A stretch of DNA of 64,000 nt, taken from the NCBI RefSeq assembly GCF_900108455.1, contig NZ_FNWS01000001.1:124001-188000 (forward strand), in the 5' to 3' direction. Shown here in pieces: positions 27,379 to 36,207 of the stretch. Below the pieces are notes generated by a model, which worked only from the letters and a program-made list of their open reading frames with translations, made no database searches and was not told where the DNA came from. The stretch is from Fructobacillus pseudoficulneus. GTDB lineage: Bacteria; Bacillota; Bacilli; Lactobacillales; Lactobacillaceae. Position 1 is the first letter of the stretch; each line of letters begins with the position of its first letter. The position numbers and the translations under genes are program-made.

Positions 27379-29741
27379 TATTCTTCTGGTTTTTTCGTCA
27401 CGTTCACTTGACGTGGTCGCGCACCATCCGCCGGGCCAATATAACCCGCGTTTTCTAGGTCATCAACCAACCGGGCTGCCCGGTTATAACCAATCCGGAA
27501 GCGCCGTTGCAAAAGCGATGTCGATGCCTTTTGCTGGTCAATCACAAAGTCGAGTGCCTCGCCAAAGAGTTCATCATCTGAATCGCCACCATTGGCGCCG
27601 GCATCATCTTGAGCGATTTCTTCGTCCGTAACGGTCATTTGGTCATCGTAAGCAGCATCCTGCTGACTCTTAACAAAGTCAACCACCGCCGTCACGTCGG
27701 CATTGGAGATGAAGGCGCCCTGCAAACGCTTGTGAGGCTTTCCTGGTGGGGCGAAAATCATATCACCCCGACCAAGCAAGGTTTCAGCCCCGTTTGAGTC
27801 CAAAATCGTCCGTGAATCAATTCCAGAAGCCGTCCGGAAGGCAATTCGTCCCGGAATATTCGACTTAATCGTCCCGTTAATCACCTTCACATCCGGCCGC
27901 TGAGTTGCCAGAATCATGTGAATTCCGGCAGCCCGGGCCTTCGCTCCCAAGCGAGCAATCGAAACTTCAATTTCAGAACCGACCGTCGCCATCAAATCGG
28001 CAAACTCATCGACAATCGCCACAATGTAAGGCAGCTTTGTCATGACGGCATTGCCCGTTTCCTTGGCATGGGCGTTGTTTTCCTCGACTGCATCGTTGTA
28101 CTCACCAATGTTTCGCTTACCAAATTGGGCGAGCAAATCATAACGGTTTTCCATCTCGTCTACCAGCTTTTGCAAGGACTTAGCTGCCTTGCGGGGGTCA
28201 GACACCACTGGCGTCAACAAATGTGGAATCCCATTGTAGATTGATAGTTCCACAACCTTAGGGTCAACCATCATCAATTTGACTTCAGATGGCTTAGCCT
28301 TCAACAACAGCGAAACAATAATTCCGTTTAATCCAACCGACTTTCCTGATCCAGTCGAACCGGCAATCAACAAGTGCGGCATGGCCGAAAGGTCGACCGA
28401 AACAATGTTACCAGTCACATCGCGCCCCAATGGCACCGTTAGTAGGTCTTGTGACCGGGTATCCGACTGTTCAATCATCGAACGGAAGCCGACCACAGCC
28501 TGGGTATCGTTTGGCACTTCGATTCCAACGTAAGGCTTCCCTGGAATTGGCGCCTCAATTCGAATCGACTTCGCTGCCAAGGCTAAGGCTAGGTCGTCCG
28601 CCAAATTAGCAATTCGATTGACCTTAACACCCTGACCCGGCTTCAACTCATACTGAGTCACTGTAGGCCCAAGGGAAACCGAAGAAACCGTGGCATCCAC
28701 GCCAAAGGACTGCAAAGTATCATGAACCAAACGCGATTTAGCGTTTAAGCTTTGTGCTTCCTTGGATTGGTCCGTTGGCGTCGTCTTCGTCAGCAAATCC
28801 GTTCCCGGTAAGCGATAATCATCATCAGAAACTGAATCGTGGTTGAGTTCAACGTCATCGTTACCCTTCCGAACGCTCGGTACCGGTGGAACTGGCGTTG
28901 GGGCCTGCCAGTTAATCGTTGGCTCAACCGGGTCAGCGCCCAGGTTAGTTGCTTCTTCCACGGGCAAATCAGTGCCGTCTTCGGCCAAATTGTTGGCCGG
29001 ATCACCAAAGAATGGATCGTCACTTGGGTTAGCCGCAGTTGGCTCAGTCTTACTGAGTCCAAATGGGTGATCGCCAAAGTCAGTCAAATCCTGCTGTTCT
29101 TTTTGTGCTAATAATTGCCGCTGATCACGCTTTTTTGCTTGTTCGACCTGAAACTCATTAAAGTTCTCATGGGCCTTGGTAATCCCCTTTTGCGCCATAT
29201 CACGAGCAGGCACTCGGAAGGTCACAATTACACCAGCGATGTACAAGACGACAATGATGATTGTCACACCCACATTTGATAAGAGCGTGAAGGTCAGCTG
29301 GTAAAGCAAAGCGCCCAGCATTCCGGCCCCAACCGGCGTTGAGCTTGACTGATTCGTTAAATCTTGCGCGATTAAGCGAATCACTTGGGTACCATAACCG
29401 CCGCCGGGTAGCTCATTTTGTGTGAAAAAGAGCATCGAAGACAGCAAAACCGTCGCCAAGTACAGCATTGCCACCCCAAAATACACATGGGCCTTAATTG
29501 GGTAGGTTTTGTCCATCACCAAATAGATTGCCGCCCAGGCAATCAGAGGCAAGAGCGTGATTTGGTAAAGATTGCCAAAGAAGAAACGGACAATATCTGC
29601 CAAATAAATTCCAAACAAACCAATCTTAAAAATCGCAAAAATCGAAAGTAAGATAATTGCTAACAAACCAACAATTTGGCCAGCGGTCGATGCCCGGCTA
29701 GCCTGCTTTTTTTGACTACGGCGTTTTGCTTGTTTTGCCAT
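27378..29741 (-). CDS. ftsK: DNA translocase FtsK/SpoIIIE
   Basis: A 787-aa septal DNA translocase. Four hydrophobic segments lie in the first 180 residues, then an acidic/proline linker (about 180-330). The RecA-like motor has Walker A IAGSTGSGKSVGLN near residue 458, MMVDPKVVELS, and IVDEFADLM Walker B near 575. The C-terminal gamma winged helix (FVIDQQKASTSLLQRRFRIG) would read KOPS/SRS sites. It pumps chromosomal DNA through the division septum. AAGGAGAGG precedes the ATG. Confidence 0.95.
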   Translation of the reverse strand: MAKQAKRRSQKKQASRASTAGQIVGLLAIILLSIFAIFKIGLFGIYLADIVRFFFGNLYQITLLPLIAWAAIYLVMDKTYPIKAHVYFGVAMLYLATVLLSSMLFFTQNELPGGGYGTQVIRLIAQDLTNQSSSTPVGAGMLGALLYQLTFTLLSNVGVTIIIVVLYIAGVIVTFRVPARDMAQKGITKAHENFNEFQVEQAKKRDQRQLLAQKEQQDLTDFGDHPFGLSKTEPTAANPSDDPFFGDPANNLAEDGTDLPVEEATNLGADPVEPTINWQAPTPVPPVPSVRKGNDDVELNHDSVSDDDYRLPGTDLLTKTTPTDQSKEAQSLNAKSRLVHDTLQSFGVDATVSSVSLGPTVTQYELKPGQGVKVNRIANLADDLALALAAKSIRIEAPIPGKPYVGIEVPNDTQAVVGFRSMIEQSDTRSQDLLTVPLGRDVTGNIVSVDLSAMPHLLIAGSTGSGKSVGLNGIIVSLLLKAKPSEVKLMMVDPKVVELSIYNGIPHLLTPVVSDPRKAAKSLQKLVDEMENRYDLLAQFGKRNIGEYNDAVEENNAHAKETGNAVMTKLPYIVAIVDEFADLMATVGSEIEVSIARLGAKARAAGIHMILATQRPDVKVINGTIKSNIPGRIAFRTASGIDSRTILDSNGAETLLGRGDMIFAPPGKPHKRLQGAFISNADVTAVVDFVKSQQDAAYDDQMTVTDEEIAQDDAGANGGDSDDELFGEALDFVIDQQKASTSLLQRRFRIGYNRAARLVDDLENAGYIGPADGARPRQVNVTKKPEE

Positions 29742-29854
29742 TGTCCTCTCCTTAATTTAGGCCAGTAAAAGGACCTAAAAGTCTAGTCTACTTTATCTAT
29801 CTTAGCACAGTCCTGCCGGGCGCTCTACCCTTGTCGAATCCTTTTCCAGACAAC

Positions 29855-29886
29855 AAAAAAGCCGCAACCGAAGTTGCGACTTTTTT
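29855..29886 (-). terminator. Terminator of tRNA-Glu
   Basis: GTCGCAAC-TTCG-GTTGCGGC stem (minus strand, with a G-U pair) followed by T6, two bases after the tRNA 3' end. Confidence 0.9.
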
Positions 29887-29888
29887 AG

Positions 29889-29960
29889 TAGCTCGTGAGA
29901 GAATCGAACTCTCGATTCCGCCGTGAAAGGGCAGCGTCTTAGCCACTTGACCAACGAGCC
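29889..29960 (-). tRNA. tRNA-Glu (UUC)
   Basis: A 72-nt cloverleaf. The acceptor GGCTCGT pairs with ACGAGCT (G1-U72 wobble) and the discriminator is A. The D arm is GTC-AAGTGGCTAA-GAC, the anticodon stem CTGCC/GGCGG carries loop CTTTCAC with anticodon TTC, and the T arm is GAGAG-TTCGATT-CTCTC. The CCA end is not encoded. A strong promoter lies upstream and a terminator follows, so it is a single-gene unit. Confidence 0.96.
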
Positions 29961-30002
29961 ATGGTCAGTTGTTGCAAGAACTCTCGCTCAAACAACTATA
30001 TT

Positions 30003-30031
30003 AGTATAGCAAGGAAGACGAAATCTGACAA
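30003..30031 (-). promoter_or_regulatory. Promoter of tRNA-Glu
   Basis: TTGTCA (30026-30031), 17-nt spacer, TATACT (30003-30008) preceded by TGC, an extended -10. It starts about 45 nt before the mature 5' end. Confidence 0.75.
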
Positions 30032-30047
30032 CCCTTTTTTCAAAAAA

Positions 30048-30560
30048 TTATTTTAATTTATCCTGCTCATAGGTATGAATCTTATCCAAATGAGCAAAGT
30101 CCTGCTGGCGCAAGGCTTCATACAGAACAATGGCAACCGTATTTGACAGGTTCAGTGACCGGATATGGTCATCATTTTGTGGAATTCGGATAGCCTTTTC
30201 TGGGTTTTGCCGCATGAAGACTTCAGGCAAACCAGTCGTTTCTTTTCCAAACAAGAAATAATGGTCGCCACTTTCGTCGGCATAATTTGGGTCAGTATAG
30301 TCTTGATTGGCAAACTTTGACACCAAATACAGCTGATCGGTTGGCTTTAAGGTTGCCAAAAAGTCTGGCAATGACTTGTGCATCACCAAGTCAACATGGT
30401 CCCAATAATCCAAGCCAGCGCGCTTAACCGTCTTATCTGAAATTTCAAAACCCAAAGGTTCAATTAAATGTAAAACAGCATTCGTTCCAGCTGTAGTTCG
30501 AGCGATGTTACCGGTGTTAGCGGGCATCACGGGTTCAAAAAGTACAACGTGGTTCGTCAT
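30048..30560 (-). CDS. trmL: tRNA (cytidine/uridine-34 2'-O)-methyltransferase TrmL
   Basis: A 170-aa SPOUT-fold methyltransferase that modifies the wobble ribose of tRNA-Leu isoacceptors. It shows the N-terminal [43 protein letters not shown] (SAM-knot) and [19 protein letters not shown]. Its ATG overlaps the stop of the upstream transporter gene (ATGA), with AGGAG 7 nt upstream. Confidence 0.93.
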   Translation of the reverse strand: MTNHVVLFEPVMPANTGNIARTTAGTNAVLHLIEPLGFEISDKTVKRAGLDYWDHVDLVMHKSLPDFLATLKPTDQLYLVSKFANQDYTDPNYADESGDHYFLFGKETTGLPEVFMRQNPEKAIRIPQNDDHIRSLNLSNTVAIVLYEALRQQDFAHLDKIHTYEQDKLK

Positions 30561-31705
30561 TCTTTTTCTCCTAATTCTTCTTTAAATAACTTGGAATTGG
30601 TCCGCCACCAAGTATAGAGGTGCACGACCAAAACCTTCAACACAGCATAGCCAGGCACCGCCAGGATAAAGCCAAGTAAACCAAAAATCTTACCAGCAGC
30701 CAACAAGACAACAATGACTGTCACTGGATGAATGTCTAAGGCATCCCCCAAAATCTTTGGTGTAATCACATGTCCTTCCAGTGGTTGCTCAATTACCAAG
30801 ACAATGGCTGCCAAAAGGGCCATCTTCACCCCACCGGTAACAAAGGCCACGGCAAAGACTGGAACTTGGGCCAAAAATGAACCCAGGTAAGGAATCAAGT
30901 TCAAAACCCCAGCCAACAAGGCCAACAAAATACCAGATGGCAAGCCAATAATCGTATAACCAATGGCAAACATCAGCATCACAGAGGTTGCTACCCCAAG
31001 TTGCCCCCGGATATATTTCGAAATCTGGCCAGAAAGTTCTGCTAACAATCTCTTGGTTGATGGTCGTGCCTTTGGTGGCAGCTTATCAATAATGAAGTGT
31101 GGTAACCGACCACCATCGACTAGAAGGTAGTAAAGGATGAAAGGAGTCGAAACCAAAACGACCCCTGCTTCACTCAAACCAGCGGCGATTTGGCCCACAC
31201 TGGAAATACCAGCACCAAGGTGCGACTGCACCCAAGTAATGGCCGCATGGTTAATTTGGTCGTTCGAAGTGACCAAGACATTGCGCAATTGATCATACTG
31301 ATCACCCTTAAAAGTATCGCTAATCCAGTTCTGCCCTTCTTTCAAATAACTTGGCCAGTGCTTGAGTAATTCCGTCACTTGCAACGTCACCACCCGGCCT
31401 AGTAAGAAGATGGCCAAAGCCAACAAGGCAATGAAAATTACCAAAACGCCCAAAACAACGTAATTACGCTTCCAGTTCAAGCGCTTTTCAACGGCCGTCA
31501 CCAACGGATTGAGCATGTAGTAAAAGACACCAGCAATGATAATGGGGGCACCAACAGCTGCCACAAATGACTCAATTGGACCAAAAATAAAGCGAACTTG
31601 GTAGCCAAGCCAAATAATCAGCAAGACCAGGACAATGGCCGTGAGCGCCTTTAGCCCCCTTGTCGAACTTAGTCCGCTTGTCTTCGTTTTATTTTTTTCA
31701 GACAT
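30557..31705 (-). CDS. AI-2E family transporter (PerM/YdiK-like)
   Basis: A 382-aa membrane protein with about eight hydrophobic segments and a central soluble part. The typical family motif [17 protein letters not shown] is near residue 265 and the C-terminal [27 protein letters not shown] is split over the last helices. Members range from AI-2 exporters to Na+/H+ antiporters; the substrate cannot be told from sequence. The ATG at 31705 (MSEKNKTK) has AAAGGAG 5 nt upstream. It is coupled to trmL by a 4-nt overlap. A TGGTAAAAT box at 31742-31750 is the likely -10. Confidence 0.87.
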   Translation of the reverse strand: MSEKNKTKTSGLSSTRGLKALTAIVLVLLIIWLGYQVRFIFGPIESFVAAVGAPIIIAGVFYYMLNPLVTAVEKRLNWKRNYVVLGVLVIFIALLALAIFLLGRVVTLQVTELLKHWPSYLKEGQNWISDTFKGDQYDQLRNVLVTSNDQINHAAITWVQSHLGAGISSVGQIAAGLSEAGVVLVSTPFILYYLLVDGGRLPHFIIDKLPPKARPSTKRLLAELSGQISKYIRGQLGVATSVMLMFAIGYTIIGLPSGILLALLAGVLNLIPYLGSFLAQVPVFAVAFVTGGVKMALLAAIVLVIEQPLEGHVITPKILGDALDIHPVTVIVVLLAAGKIFGLLGFILAVPGYAVLKVLVVHLYTWWRTNSKLFKEELGEKE

Positions 31706-31840
31706 AACTGCTCCTTTTATCACAAAAGATTAATTCTTCTTATTTTACCATAGGCCGGCTTTAAAAAGGTTCTGGCACAACAAATCAGGCCATTTCCCGC
31801 AAGTAATTCCTACCGTAGTCATTCGAGGCCCTTGGCAAAA

Positions 31841-31851
31841 TGTGCTACAAT
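31841..31851 (+). promoter_or_regulatory. Extended -10 promoter of the lactonase gene
   Basis: TGTGCTACAAT with TACAAT at 31846-31851 and TG one base upstream; no clear -35. A ribosome site AAAGGAG follows at 31874-31880. Confidence 0.5.
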
Positions 31852-31889
31852 GACCCTGATTAGAATTTAAATAAAGGAGTGATTTGAAC

Positions 31890-32921
31890 ATGACCGTTCA
31901 TCGCGTACTATTTGGTACTTACACCCGCCAAAGTTCAAAGGGTATTTATGAAGCTAATTTTGATTCGGCCACAGGACAACTCGCCGATCCTAAAGTCGTC
32001 TTCGAAGGAACCAGCCCCACTTACCTCGCTATTTCTGCGGCTAACAATGTTTACGCCGTTGAAAAGCGTGGCGACCAAGGTGGCGTCGTTGCCTTGGATA
32101 ACGCTACTCGGCCAATGGATGAAATTGGTGTTTATTTAACCGAAGGGTCATCACCCGCCTATATCGCAATCGATGAAGACCGTCATTTTGTCTTTGCTGG
32201 CTACTACCACCGCGGTACTGTTGAAATTTACAGTATGCACGAAGATGGTGCGCTCACATTAAAAGACACTTGGCATAACAGCGGTTCTGGTCCCCGTCCC
32301 GAACAAGACAGTTCCCACGTTCACTACGTTAACTTAACACCAGATAACCGTTTGGTGGTTGTCGACCTCGGAACCGACGAAGTCATCACTTTAGACATTG
32401 ATGACGAAGGTCTCTTGACTGATGTTGCCCGTTACAAGGCAGAAGACGGCTTTGGCCCTCGCCACCTCCGCTTTTCACCGGATGGTCAGTATGCTTACGT
32501 GCTGGGTGAACTTTCATCACTGCTTTCCGTGCTGAAGTACAGCGCTGAAGATGGTACATTTGCCCACGTGATGACCATCTCAACGATTCCAACGGATTGG
32601 GACGAACACAACGGTGCCGCTGCTATCCGCCTATCAAGTGATGGCCGGTTCATCTATACCTCAAACCGGGGACATGATTCCGTTTCGGTTTACCAAACAT
32701 CAAACCTCGGTGCTGAAATCGAATTAATTCAAACAATTTCAACAGAAGGTTCATTCCCTCGTGATATGAACTTTGACCCTGAAGAAAAGTTCTTGGTCGT
32801 CGCTAACCAAAAGACTGACAACGTTTCCGTCTTTAGCCGCGATACTGAGACCGGTGAATTGACCCTTGTCCAAAAAGACTTCCCAATTCCTGAAGGTGTC
32901 CGCGTTAAATTTGAAGGTTAA
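31890..32921 (+). CDS. pgl: 6-phosphogluconolactonase, beta-propeller (YbhE/YkgB) type
   Basis: A 343-aa seven-bladed propeller lactonase. Family motifs are FGTYTRQSSKGIY at the start, SPTYLAIS, HVHYVNLTPDNRLVVVDLGTD near 148, FGPRHLRFSPDGQYAYVLGEL near 195, NGAAAIRLSSDGRFIYTSNRGHDS near 240 and FPRDMNFDPEEKFLVVANQKT near 290. It would hydrolyse 6-phosphogluconolactone in the oxidative pentose phosphate/phosphoketolase route, which fits a heterofermenter. The ATG at 31890 is chosen over a TTG at 31884 that is too close to the ribosome site. Confidence 0.9.
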   Translation: MTVHRVLFGTYTRQSSKGIYEANFDSATGQLADPKVVFEGTSPTYLAISAANNVYAVEKRGDQGGVVALDNATRPMDEIGVYLTEGSSPAYIAIDEDRHFVFAGYYHRGTVEIYSMHEDGALTLKDTWHNSGSGPRPEQDSSHVHYVNLTPDNRLVVVDLGTDEVITLDIDDEGLLTDVARYKAEDGFGPRHLRFSPDGQYAYVLGELSSLLSVLKYSAEDGTFAHVMTISTIPTDWDEHNGAAAIRLSSDGRFIYTSNRGHDSVSVYQTSNLGAEIELIQTISTEGSFPRDMNFDPEEKFLVVANQKTDNVSVFSRDTETGELTLVQKDFPIPEGVRVKFEG

Positions 32922-32973
32922 GACCACGAAGCTGCTAGTCAGCTCCTTTTTCTTTGACAATTGACGACAACAT

Positions 32974-33014
32974 AAAAGCGCCACCACTAGCAACGACTAG
33001 TAGTGACGCTTTTT
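32974..33014. terminator. Bidirectional terminator between the lactonase and ABC genes
   Basis: AAAAGCGCCACCACTAG pairs with CTAGTAGTGACGCTTTT (a few wobble pairs or mismatches) around a 6-nt loop. The genes on both sides converge here. Confidence 0.82.
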
Positions 33015-33026
33015 CAATACAAATAA

Positions 33027-34514
33027 TTAACGAGCCATCCGCCGTTCCACAAAGCCCAAGGCCCGTGAAATTGTAAAGGTCAAAACAAAGTAAATCATTG
33101 AAGCGATGAACAAAGGCATAAATGGTTCAAAGGAAGCCCCCTGAACGACCCCTGTTTCATACATCAATTCCCCAACACCAATGACCGAGATCACCGATCC
33201 CTCCTTGATGACGGAGACAAATTCATTTCCCAAGGCTGGCAAAATTGTCCGAACCGCTTGCGGCAAAATAACCAGACGCATTGCCCGACCATTCGACATT
33301 CCAAGCGACCGGGCCGCTTCCATTTGTCCCCTATCAACTGATTCAATTCCAGAACGGATAATTTCAGCCACGTAGGCAGCTGAATTCAAGCCCATGGCCA
33401 ATGAGCCCGCTACAAAGGCGGACAAATGCAAGCCCATGGCCTGCGTTCCAAAGAAGACCATAAAGGCCTGCACCAACAGTGGCGTGCCCCGAACATATTC
33501 AACGTAAATGTTTCCAACCGCCCGCAACAGGAAGGCAGAAGATAACTTCAAGAGGGCAAAGACAGTCCCCAAAGTTGTTCCAATCAAGACCCCAATCACG
33601 GCCAAAGCCAAAGTAATCCAGGTTCCTTCAATAAAGTAGTGGCCATACTTTTGCCAGTAGCTCTTGTCTTTAGAAGCAAACATCTGCTTTTGTGCCTGCT
33701 TCTTCCAACCATCAAACTGGCCGTTGGTTGTCACCTTGTCAATCACCGAATTAATTTGGGCCACTAAGGCTGGTGAGTTTTTTGACACGGCAATTGAAGA
33801 CGTTCCAGTCGAGTTAGACGAAAACTTAGGTGTCACCACGGCAAATTTTGAATTCTGGTCGGCATAGGCCTGTGCAATCGTCTTTTCGGCAACAACGCCG
33901 GCCACGACCCCTTGTGACAGTTGTGAAATCAAATTAGGGTACTTTTGTAGCGAAACGACCATAGCACCCGGGATTGACTTAGCTGCATCTTCTTGTATCG
34001 TTTGAGTCTGTGCCCCAATTTTTTGCCCAGAAAATGCCGATAAATCACCACTACGGTACTTACTTTCATTGGTCTTCAAAACCAACATGGTTTGCGGTGA
34101 CCGTAAGTAGACGTGGGAAAAATCAACCTGTGATTCCCGCTCCGGCGTGTCAGAAAAGCCAGAAGCAATCATATCGATTTTCCCGGTCTTCAAAGCACCA
34201 AGCAAGGCATCAAAGCCCATATCTTGAATCTCGAGCTTAACACCTAACTTTTTGGCAACGGCCTTAGCCAAAGAAACATCAAAACCAACAATTTGGTCTT
34301 TACCATTAATCTGGCTATGGAATTCATAGGGAGCGTAGTCGGCTGACAGACCAACAGTTAACGTTCCCTTCTTTTGAATCCGTTCCAAAGCCGGATCCGT
34401 TTCAGCCGCAGTAACACTGCTTTTAAATGAAAAAGCCGTTATTAATAATAGCGGGAGCACCAAGGCCAACAGTGTCCCCCAGGTCAAAGCTTTTTTAATC
34501 AATTTTGTCACCAT
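33027..34514 (-). CDS. Glutamine/amino-acid ABC transporter, fused substrate-binding and permease protein
   Basis: A 495-aa GlnP-type fusion. A signal/anchor segment (LLALVLPLLLITAFSF) is followed by one periplasmic-binding-protein family 3 domain (LTVGLSADYAPYEF near residue 52, GFDVSLAKAVAKKLGV, DMIASGFSDTPER) up to about residue 265. The permease part (TWITLALAVIGVLIG to the end) has the EAA loop EAARSLGMSNGRAMRLVILP. Such proteins import glutamine, glutamate or other polar amino acids with a separate GlnQ ATPase. No ATPase gene is adjacent, so the partner lies elsewhere. AAGGA precedes the ATG, and a palindrome sits just upstream. Confidence 0.9.
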   Translation of the reverse strand: MVTKLIKKALTWGTLLALVLPLLLITAFSFKSSVTAAETDPALERIQKKGTLTVGLSADYAPYEFHSQINGKDQIVGFDVSLAKAVAKKLGVKLEIQDMGFDALLGALKTGKIDMIASGFSDTPERESQVDFSHVYLRSPQTMLVLKTNESKYRSGDLSAFSGQKIGAQTQTIQEDAAKSIPGAMVVSLQKYPNLISQLSQGVVAGVVAEKTIAQAYADQNSKFAVVTPKFSSNSTGTSSIAVSKNSPALVAQINSVIDKVTTNGQFDGWKKQAQKQMFASKDKSYWQKYGHYFIEGTWITLALAVIGVLIGTTLGTVFALLKLSSAFLLRAVGNIYVEYVRGTPLLVQAFMVFFGTQAMGLHLSAFVAGSLAMGLNSAAYVAEIIRSGIESVDRGQMEAARSLGMSNGRAMRLVILPQAVRTILPALGNEFVSVIKEGSVISVIGVGELMYETGVVQGASFEPFMPLFIASMIYFVLTFTISRALGFVERRMAR

Positions 34515-34529
34515 GAATTTTGTCCTTCA

Positions 34530-34546
34530 TAACGGTTTGACCGTTA
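34530..34546. promoter_or_regulatory. Palindrome in the leader of the amino-acid ABC gene
   Basis: TAACGGT-TTG-ACCGTTA is a perfect 7-bp inverted repeat located between a TATAAA-like -10 (minus strand) and the ribosome site AAGGA. It may be an operator over the transcription start or an RNA hairpin next to the ribosome site. Confidence 0.5.
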
Positions 34547-34667
34547 CTTATTTTATATCTAGTAAATATTTAGTAATGATGCCAAATGATTCGGCCTCAC
34601 CAATTTTAATCTTTCTCTTTTGGAGCTTCTCCAAACAGCAATATCCATTTTACCAATAAATGACCAT

Positions 34668-34692
34668 AAAAAAAAGCCCACACAAGTGTGGA
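34668..34692 (-). terminator. Terminator of rnpB
   Basis: CCACAC-TT-GTGTGG stem (minus strand) followed by GC and T8. Confidence 0.9.
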
Positions 34693-34694
34693 CT

Positions 34695-35081
34695 CCCTGC
34701 AGTAGATACCTGTAGGCCATGTTTTGTTCCAGTACTTAACAGGGATCAAGTACCTTCAGTAATCATCTATCTAAGCGTTACCGCCATACCAACCATCGTT
34801 TCAGTTCACTAGGTTAGCCGCCCCTACCAAAGTTTGGGTTGCCCGCTTGTGGGGTTTACCTCGTCTCAAGCCTTAAGCTTTCGCCTAAGAATACGTTTCT
34901 ATGGCACTTTCACACCTATTTTGGCATAGCAAAGCCGTAGCCATTTCAGTTGCCGTAGTAACTTTCGTTACCCCTGGGTTTATTCTTTATCCCAGCACAA
35001 ACACTACACCCATCGCAGAGTGTGCGAGCATGGACCTTCCTCACATGAGAAATATCATGCGCAATTACTCAGTATCTACCA
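34695..35081 (-). ncRNA. rnpB: RNase P RNA (Bacillus-type B)
   Basis: About 387 nt. Conserved core segments are visible: GAGGAAGGTCCATGCTCGCAC near the 5' end, GAAAGTGCCATAGAAACG, GGTAAACCCCACAAGCGGGC, AACCCAAACTTTGGTAGGGG, AGATAGATGATTACTG and GGAACAAAACATGGCCTACA near the 3' end. P1 is formed by GTAGATAC with GTATCTAC at the two ends. The GGAACAAAACAUGGC form and overall order match the B. subtilis-type molecule. The gene order ypsA-gpsB-rnpB is also that of Bacillus. Ends are estimated from P1 and the promoter. Confidence 0.95.
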
Positions 35082-35086
35082 TTAGT

Positions 35087-35095
35087 ATTCTAGCA
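35087..35095 (-). promoter_or_regulatory. rnpB extended -10 promoter
   Basis: TGCTAGAAT on the minus strand (TAGAAT at 35087-35092), about 7 nt before the inferred RNA 5' end. The -35 is weak. Confidence 0.55.
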
Positions 35096-35127
35096 CGTTC
35101 TGCTAAAATTTACTGATAAAAATTGTC

Positions 35128-35502
35128 TTAGTTATTGGCGTTATTTTCAGTTCCGAAAACGGCCCGTTCCAAGTTAGCAACGCGCTTAATCAAGTCCAAG
35201 TTAGTTGGTGTCGCTGGTTCTTCGACCACTGGGGCAACCGGTGTTGGAGCTGGTGTCGATACTGGTTCAGCTTGACGAACTGGTGCTTCAGCTGACAATT
35301 CTTCTTGTGCCTGCTTCAAAGCATTTTGCAACTGACCAACTTGGCTTTGCAATTCTTCAATCCGCTTTGAGAAGACACCATAATCAGCGATGATGTCATC
35401 CAAGAAACCATCAACATCTTCTGGGTCATATCCCTTACCAACGCGCTTTTCTTTGAAAACGCGGTTATAAATGTCTTTTTGAGTATATTTCACTTGTGCC
35501 AC
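35128..35502 (-). CDS. gpsB: Cell division protein GpsB (DivIVA-like)
   Basis: A 124-aa DivIVA/GpsB protein that coordinates septal and peripheral wall synthesis by docking PBPs. The N-terminal membrane-binding/dimer module (QKDIYNRVFKEKRVGKGYDP, EDVDGFLDDIIADY) covers residues 5-50 and is followed by a coiled coil (RIEELQSQVGQLQNALKQAQ), a Pro/Val-rich linker and a conserved C-terminal helix (DLIKRVANLERAVFG). The start is GTG at 35502 (MAQVKYTQKD), 7 nt after AAAGGAG; the longer in-frame reading has no ribosome site. Confidence 0.92.
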   Translation of the reverse strand: MAQVKYTQKDIYNRVFKEKRVGKGYDPEDVDGFLDDIIADYGVFSKRIEELQSQVGQLQNALKQAQEELSAEAPVRQAEPVSTPAPTPVAPVVEEPATPTNLDLIKRVANLERAVFGTENNANN

Positions 35503-35650
35503 AAGAAAACTCCTTTGAATTCTTTGAATTAAGCTAATCATACCAGTAACAACTGGTAATAGCAAACTAAGTAGTCATGCTAGTAACATTACTGTAACCG
35601 GCTAAGATTAAACTGACGTTAATTTTTTTATTTTCAGTCAAAATATGTTC

Positions 35651-36205
35651 TTAATTAGTTTGATTTTCCTGGTAGTCATTCGCAAATTCTTGCAAATCAT
35701 CCATCCCCACTAACTCCAGTGGGTACGGCGACTTCTCACGTAAAAGCTGGATAGCTTGGTAATCGTACTGTGATTTGCCTTGATAATCCAAGTCATAAAA
35801 CATCACGGCACCATCAGTATGGCCAAGTAAAAAGTCTTGGTACTGGCGCAATTGAAAGGGTCCTTGATAGTCTTCACGGTGGACCTCGGCACAGAAATCA
35901 ACCTTTTGTTTTAACTCGGCCAACCGTGTCTGGCTTGCCTCTTGCCACTGAGAGCCAAAGTGGCCAAAGGGTAAGAGCATTGCCACCTGTAATTTCGGAT
36001 AATCAGCCTTCAGATCCAGTGCCACCTCTGCCGTCCAAGTTTCAACGCCAAGTTGACCACCTGTGATGACCCATTGCAGGCCCTGCTCGATTTGTTCAAT
36101 CATTGTTTTTTTTAAGGCGTACTTTAGAACCTCAACCTTAGGATCTTTTTCTTTAAAAACTCCTAATTCATAAGTCCGATAGCCCGTAAACCAAATCCGG
36201 CTCAT
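35651..36205 (-). CDS. ypsA: YpsA/DUF1273 family SLOG-fold protein
   Basis: A 184-aa protein with the family features WFTGYRTYELGVF at the N-terminus, WVITGGQLGVETWTAEVA near residue 44 (nucleotide-type glycine-rich loop), MLLPFGHFGSQW near 77 and DGAVMFYDLDYQGKSQYDY near 132. YpsA belongs to the SLOG superfamily thought to bind nucleotide-derived ligands; in Bacillus/Staphylococcus it influences cell division. It lies 2 nt after recU, with its ribosome site inside recU, and upstream of gpsB. Confidence 0.9.
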   Translation of the reverse strand: MSRIWFTGYRTYELGVFKEKDPKVEVLKYALKKTMIEQIEQGLQWVITGGQLGVETWTAEVALDLKADYPKLQVAMLLPFGHFGSQWQEASQTRLAELKQKVDFCAEVHREDYQGPFQLRQYQDFLLGHTDGAVMFYDLDYQGKSQYDYQAIQLLREKSPYPLELVGMDDLQEFANDYQENQTN

Positions 36206-36207
36206 GA

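Noticed and set aside
34901-35116. 71-residue ORF on the plus strand
   Set aside because: It lies wholly across the rnpB RNA gene and its promoter, antisense to it; no ribosome site.
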